Of a stretch of DNA of 8,268 bases, positions 4,908-8,268 are shown piece after piece. The translations under genes and the position numbers were made by a program. How positions within the stretch are numbered: the stretch's first letter is position 1; every line of letters starts with the position of its first letter. The stretch comes from Truepera sp. (GTDB lineage: Bacteria > Deinococcota > Deinococci > Deinococcales > Trueperaceae), in NCBI GenBank assembly GCA_018333775.1, contig JAGXSO010000087.1, positions 1 to 8,268 of the forward strand. The letters are read 5' to 3'. A model generated the notes under the pieces. It was not told the DNA's origin and did not search any database. It saw nothing but the letters and a program-made list of their open reading frames with translations.

Positions 4908-6287
4908 ATGGTCGATCTGCTGGTGATTGGTGCGGGGCCGGGCGGCTACGTGGCCGCTATCCGCGCGGCGCAGTTGGGGCTTACGGTGGCCTGTGTCGAT
5001 GAGCACGCGGCCTTGGGCGGCACTTGTTTGCGGGTCGGTTGTATCCCCAGCAAAGCGCTCCTGGAGTCGAGCGAGAAGTACCGCGAGGCCAAGGAGGACC
5101 TAGCCAAGCACGGCGTTAAGGTCACCGGTGTGAGTTTTGACTTGGCAGCCATGATGCAGCGCAAAGAGGCGGTGGTCAAAGCCAACACCGACGGCCTGAG
5201 CTACCTGTTTAAGAAGCACCGCATCCGCCACTATCAGGGCCGGGGCGAGCTTCTGGCACCGGGCAAGGCTGTGGTGCATGGACCGGAGGGCGATAGCGAG
5301 CTTGAGGCCAAGCGTATCCTGATCGCTACCGGCAGCAAGCCTGCCAGCCTGCCTGGTATTACGGTAGATGGTGACATTATCGGCACTAGCGCCGAGGCGC
5401 TTAGCTACAGCAGTGTCCCCGAGCACCTGGTGGTGATCGGTGCCGGCATCATCGGGCTCGAGCTAGGCTCGGTCTGGAACCGCTTGGGGGCTAAGGTCAC
5501 GGTCGTCGAGTACCTGGAGCGCATCCTGCCAACCCTGGATGGCGAGATCGCTAAAGAGGCGCAGAAGATCTTCACTAAACAAGGGCTGACCTTTAGGCTC
5601 GGCAGCCGCGTCACCGGGGCTCATGTCGAAAACGGCAAGGCTGTGGTGACGGTAGCGGGGTCGGAAGCCCTCTACGCCGACCGCGTGCTGGTAGCGGTAG
5701 GGCGGGTGCCCAACACCGACGGCCTGGGGTTAGCTAACGTGGGTGTTGAGGTCGATCAGCAGGGGCGGATTGTGGTCGATGAGCGCTACCAGACCAGTAT
5801 GGCCGGTATTTACGCCATCGGCGACGCCATCGGCGGGGCGATGCTGGCGCACGAAGCCGAGGAGGAGGGGATAGCCTGTGTGGAGGCGATCGTCGGCGGT
5901 TACGGCCATGTGGACTACAACAGCATCCCGGCGGTGGTCTACACCGAACCCGAGCTGGCCTCAGTAGGCAAGACTGAGGAACAGCTCAAGGAGGCAGGGA
6001 TACGCTACCGCAAGGGGGTCTTCCCCTATCAGGCCAACGGTCGCGCCCGGGCGCTCGGGCAGACCGAGGGCAAAGCTAAGATCCTGGCCGCTGCCGATAC
6101 CGACCGGGTGTTAGGAGTGCATATTATCGGTGCCAGAGCTGGCGACCTGATCGCCGAGGCGGCGGTAGCGATGGCCTTTGGTGCCAGCAGCGAGGATATC
6201 GCTAGGGCCAGCCATGCCCACCCGACGCTGGCCGAAGTGCTTAAGGAGGCGGCCCTGGCGGTAGACGGGCGAGCGCTCCACCTCTAG
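4908..6287 (+). CDS. lpdA: Dihydrolipoyl dehydrogenase (E3)
   Basis: E3 reoxidises dihydrolipoyl groups of 2-oxo acid dehydrogenase complexes (pyruvate, 2-oxoglutarate, branched-chain) or of the glycine cleavage system, passing electrons through a redox disulfide and FAD to NAD+. The 459 residues are full length. The FAD Rossmann motif GAGPGGYVAA is at 8-17, the redox disulfide GGTCLRVGCIPSK at 37-49 (C40, C45), ATGSKP at 140-145, the NAD Rossmann GAGIIGLELG at 178-187 ending in E201 (fits NAD+ rather than NADP+), the second FAD contact AIGD at 303-306, and the C-terminal catalytic HAHPTLAE at 436-443 (H438, E443). No lipoyl domain is fused. The E1 and E2 genes are not in the window, so the complex served is unknown; the upstream Ptb-like gene suggests the branched-chain route. 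It has its own promoter and sits after a terminator. Confidence 0.96.
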   Translation: MVDLLVIGAGPGGYVAAIRAAQLGLTVACVDEHAALGGTCLRVGCIPSKALLESSEKYREAKEDLAKHGVKVTGVSFDLAAMMQRKEAVVKANTDGLSYLFKKHRIRHYQGRGELLAPGKAVVHGPEGDSELEAKRILIATGSKPASLPGITVDGDIIGTSAEALSYSSVPEHLVVIGAGIIGLELGSVWNRLGAKVTVVEYLERILPTLDGEIAKEAQKIFTKQGLTFRLGSRVTGAHVENGKAVVTVAGSEALYADRVLVAVGRVPNTDGLGLANVGVEVDQQGRIVVDERYQTSMAGIYAIGDAIGGAMLAHEAEEEGIACVEAIVGGYGHVDYNSIPAVVYTEPELASVGKTEEQLKEAGIRYRKGVFPYQANGRARALGQTEGKAKILAAADTDRVLGVHIIGARAGDLIAEAAVAMAFGASSEDIARASHAHPTLAEVLKEAALAVDGRALHL

Positions 6288-6314
6288 GGTGCGCCCCAAG
6301 TTGGGTTGCTGGGG

Positions 6315-6557
6315 TTAGTGGCGCTGCGAGGTGGTGGAGATGGACGGCACCCGCTTGGGGTCAGCACTAAGTAGCTGGGTGCTGCTTAAGCTGCCGGGCC
6401 ACAGAGGGTGGGCGGGCATTTCATAAAGCCTCTCGTAACCAGCTTCTTCGGGAGCAACCACGCGCTCCTGGCTGCGCAGCCAGGCGAACAATGCCGCCGC
6501 CGCCACGATCAGCGCGGCGATCAGGTAGGTGGCACGATAAGCGTAGAGATTGCGCAC
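6315..6557 (-). CDS. Small single-pass membrane protein, function unknown
   Basis: I do not recognise this 80-residue protein. It begins at GTG 6557-6555 with a clear AGGAGG five bases upstream. After a short N-terminus (MRNLYAYRA) comes one membrane helix at about 10-27 (TYLIAALIVAAAALFAWL), then a roughly 53-residue hydrophilic tail rich in Ser, Pro and Glu (residues 28-80) with no recognised domain, no Cys, and histidines only at 50 and 80. The gene starts nine bases after the stop of the flavocytochrome reductase and its SD overlaps that stop (TAGGAGG), so the two are cotranscribed and the protein may be an accessory or assembly partner of the reductase. That role is inference from context only. 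Strand agreement, SD and helix argue that the gene is real. Confidence 0.7.
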   Translation of the reverse strand: MRNLYAYRATYLIAALIVAAAALFAWLRSQERVVAPEEAGYERLYEMPAHPLWPGSLSSTQLLSADPKRVPSISTTSQRH

Positions 6558-6562
6558 AAAAA

Positions 6563-6568
6563 CCTCCT
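6563..6568 (-). promoter_or_regulatory. Ribosome binding site of the small membrane protein
   Basis: AGGAGG on the minus strand, overlapping the TAG stop of the reductase gene and five bases from the GTG start. It shows the ORF is translated and coupled to the upstream gene. Confidence 0.75.
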
Positions 6569-7895
6569 AAACCAGACTAAAGCGTTCGGTGTGGATGTGC
6601 TCGAGCGGATAACCGAGCTTTACCAGCGCCTCTTGCACCGCATCCATCATGACAGGCGGCCCACACACGAAGAATTCGCGTTTGATCTTCTCCTGCGGCA
6701 GGTTACGAGCCAGCAACTCTTCGGTGATGAAGCCGGTCTCGCCGTGCCAACCCTCCGGCGGCTGCTCGAGCACGTAGACGATCTTCAGGTTCAGCTTCTG
6801 GGTGAGCGCGTCTAGCTCTTCGCAGTAGGCCATGCTCTCCCAGCGTTTGTCCCCGTAGATGAGCAGCACCGGCCGCACATCCTCGCGATCGGCCATGGTT
6901 TTGAGGAAGCTGAGCATCGGGGTGATGCCGATGCCGCCGGCGATCAGCACGTAGCCCGCCGCCGGTATCAGGTCGATGGAAAACGCCCCGTGCGGCCCGT
7001 CCAGATAGGCGTCGGTACCGACAGGTACGTTCTTGAGGCTGCGGGTGAAGTCGCCGAGCGCCTTGATACCGAACTCGAGACGGCCCTGGGTTTCGGCGCT
7101 CGACGAGAACGAGAAGGGGTGCTCTGCGATGGTGTAGGGGGTCGGGCCGAGCTTGAGCCAGGCGAACTGACCCGGCGCGAAGCGCAGGCCTGGGTGACCG
7201 ACAGGCTTTAGCACCAGGGTGAGATTGTCGCCCCGCTCCTCTTTGACCTCGGTCACGCGGTAGCGCTTCCGCTTTTGCAACGCCGGCTTGATCAGGCGCA
7301 AGTACACCAGCGACGAGATCATCACGGCGCCGAAGACTTTCCAAAAGACCTGCTTCCAGACGGTATTCAGGTACTTATACGGGTATTCCCCGGCCAGCGA
7401 TACGTGCGCATGAGCAAAGACCAGTGCGGCGATGCCGAGCAGCGTATGGGTCAGGCGCCACCGCTCGTAGTTGAGCCCGAGTTGCTGCCGGTACAGCGAC
7501 AGCACTACCAACAGCACTAACGCCACCGTCGATGCTAGGCCGAAGCGGCTCGCCCAGGTGCCACCAAGCGGGTTTAACAGCTTCAGCAACTCGGGGTTAT
7601 AGATCATCAGGATGGCCGGATGGGCCAGGAGCAGCACCAGCGCCATCATGGCGATCTGGCGGTGGTACTGCACGATGATGTCGATGCCGTAAGGCACCGT
7701 GATCCTCCGGTAGCGAGCGATCAGCAAGAACTGGACCGCTATCTGCGTCAACCCGACAAAGCCCAGCGCAATCGAGAACTCTACCCAGAAACTCCGCCCC
7801 GGCGGGGTCGGCCTGATCATCATCAGAAACAGCGGTGCGAGCACCACTACCAGGTAGAGCAAGATCCACAAGGTGCCTGCCATGAAACGATTCAT
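6567..7895 (-). CDS. Ferric-reductase-like transmembrane flavocytochrome (FRE/NOX type)
   Basis: The 442-residue membrane protein joins a haem-binding membrane domain to an FAD/NAD(P)H module and should pass electrons from NAD(P)H through FAD and two b haems across the membrane. About six helices fill residues 6-202. Histidines H78 and H92 in one helix and H150 and H164 in another both have 13 residues between them, the ferric reductase/NADPH oxidase pattern for two stacked haems; H162 is an extra. The C-terminal half has RFAPGQFAWLK (238-248), the FAD motif HPFSFSSS (259-266), the nucleotide motif GGIGITPM (320-327) and CGPP (411-414), ending near a Phe. ATG 7895-7893 lacks an SD; M5 is an alternative start. 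The acceptor (ferric iron, oxygen or quinone) cannot be told. The small membrane protein downstream is in the same operon. Confidence 0.9.
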   Translation of the reverse strand: MNRFMAGTLWILLYLVVVLAPLFLMMIRPTPPGRSFWVEFSIALGFVGLTQIAVQFLLIARYRRITVPYGIDIIVQYHRQIAMMALVLLLAHPAILMIYNPELLKLLNPLGGTWASRFGLASTVALVLLVVLSLYRQQLGLNYERWRLTHTLLGIAALVFAHAHVSLAGEYPYKYLNTVWKQVFWKVFGAVMISSLVYLRLIKPALQKRKRYRVTEVKEERGDNLTLVLKPVGHPGLRFAPGQFAWLKLGPTPYTIAEHPFSFSSSAETQGRLEFGIKALGDFTRSLKNVPVGTDAYLDGPHGAFSIDLIPAAGYVLIAGGIGITPMLSFLKTMADREDVRPVLLIYGDKRWESMAYCEELDALTQKLNLKIVYVLEQPPEGWHGETGFITEELLARNLPQEKIKREFFVCGPPVMMDAVQEALVKLGYPLEHIHTERFSLV

Positions 7896-7904
7896 GATAG
7901 ATAC

Positions 7905-7913
7905 AGCATATTA
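7905..7913 (-). promoter_or_regulatory. Putative -10 region of the flavocytochrome gene
   Basis: Overlapping minus-strand boxes TAATAT (7913 to 7908) and TATGCT (7910 to 7905) lie 12 and 9 bases before the ATG. There is no SD, so the leader is very short or absent. The -35 is unclear. Confidence 0.4.
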
Positions 7914-7968
7914 CGCCTTGCACCGATTCGCTACACCTCAGTATCACCCCTCTCATCTTTTGCTCAGC

Positions 7969-7974
7969 TAGGCT
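7969..7974 (+). promoter_or_regulatory. -10 box of right-edge gene, leaderless type
   Basis: TAGGCT followed by GGGGCC and ATG 7981, the same six-base spacing as lspA. There is no SD at a workable distance (the GGGG is adjacent to the start) and no clear -35. Confidence 0.45.
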
Positions 7975-7980
7975 GGGGCC

Positions 7981-8268
7981 ATGTCCGGGCGGCTGATCGA
8001 TACCATCCTGCTAGCTCTGTTAGGTATCATCCTGCTGGCTATCCTGGTGCTGGCTTTTGGGGTCGGTCGCCCGCGCCCTGCCGAGGTAGCCGCTCCCCCA
8101 GCCGCAGCCGTACCTACGGCGCCGGCTCTCGAAGCGGTGCAGCCGCTGCCGCCGGGTGGGGCGCCGCAGCCGTCACCCCAGGCGAGCCCCTCACCCCCCT
8201 TGGCGCCAACTCCAGCCACCGCTACACCCCCCGATACCGCTGCGCAGCGCCCGCCTTTACCGGCTGGC
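7981..8268 (+). CDS. Membrane-anchored protein with Pro/Ala-rich linker (3' end outside window)
   Basis: From ATG 7981 the frame is open for 96 codons to the window edge. It begins MSGRLIDTILLALLG, with one strongly hydrophobic segment at about 5-28 that could be an uncleaved signal anchor. There is no lipobox Cys. From about residue 30 the sequence is almost only Pro, Ala, Ser, Thr, Val, Leu and Gly, with a few Glu, Gln, Asp and Arg, typical of an extended periplasmic or cell-wall-spanning linker before a distal domain such as a peptidoglycan-binding, SPOR or TonB-like C-terminal domain; which one cannot be seen. I do not recognise the gene. The low-complexity frame could raise doubt, but the start context and hydrophobic anchor support it. 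It diverges from the flavocytochrome across 85 bp. Confidence 0.65.
   Translation, partial: MSGRLIDTILLALLGIILLAILVLAFGVGRPRPAEVAAPPAAAVPTAPALEAVQPLPPGGAPQPSPQASPSPPLAPTPATATPPDTAAQRPPLPAG

Noticed and set aside
6294..6314. Hairpin between lpdA and the small membrane protein gene as a bidirectional terminator
   Set aside because: CCCCA/TGGGG can pair over 5 bp, but the stem is short and no T-tract follows on either strand.
6703..7344. 213-codon minus-strand frame inside the flavocytochrome gene
   Set aside because: Arg/Gly/Ala-rich out-of-frame shadow of a gene with complete FAD and NAD motifs in the real frame.
7968..8219. Minus-strand open frame opposite the right-edge gene
   Set aside because: Gly/Ala/Ser-rich mirror of the Pro/Ala linker; the plus strand has a promoter-like start context and a membrane helix, the minus strand has neither.

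Overview
The window looks like chromosomal, mostly housekeeping DNA from a GC-rich bacterium (about 60% GC by eye). I infer the Deinococcus-Thermus phylum (Deinococcota), perhaps a Truepera-like lineage. The main reason is promoter style: several genes have a TAnnnT -10 box only 6-8 nt before the start codon and no Shine-Dalgarno (SD) sequence, the leaderless arrangement well known in Deinococcus. Protein families and codon use fit but do not prove this. I see no rRNA, tRNA, CRISPR array, intact insertion sequence or phage gene.

Layout. At 1-197 (minus) lies the N-terminal part of a hotdog acyl-CoA thioesterase that runs off the left edge. At 275-409 is a broken ribbon-helix-helix (CopG-type) antitoxin remnant. 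bioY (451-1026, plus), a biotin transporter S component, meets the minDE cell-division operon (minE 1023-1262, minD 1262-2071, both minus) tail to tail through one shared CTAG. Divergent from minD, across an AT-rich promoter region with an operator-like inverted repeat, is prmC (2224-3063, plus), a release-factor glutamine methyltransferase. A 175-bp non-coding stretch with a possible small repeat element follows, then a heptamer tandem repeat that forms the 3' end of lspA (3239-3724, minus; signal peptidase II). Divergent from lspA is a phosphate butyryl/acetyltransferase gene (3829-4803, plus), followed by a terminator and a dihydrolipoyl dehydrogenase gene (4908-6287, plus) with its own promoter and SD. 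Facing it is a minus-strand two-gene unit: a ferric-reductase-like flavocytochrome (6567-7895) and a small single-pass membrane protein of unknown function (6315-6557). At the right edge, divergent from the reductase, starts a partial gene (7981 onward, plus) for a membrane-anchored protein with a long Pro/Ala-rich linker.

How the genes fit together. Most are unrelated single genes. Three links are functional: minD with minE (division-site oscillator; no minC here), the acyltransferase with lipoamide dehydrogenase (the same families sit together in Bacillus branched-chain keto-acid operons, so acyl-CoA/branched-chain metabolism is plausible), and the reductase with the small membrane protein (one transcript). 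I found no convincing new multi-gene system. The points most worth a second look are the repeated leaderless promoter pattern, the heptamer array inside lspA, the decayed antitoxin, the unexplained small membrane protein, and the two competing hairpins between the acyltransferase and lpdA genes.
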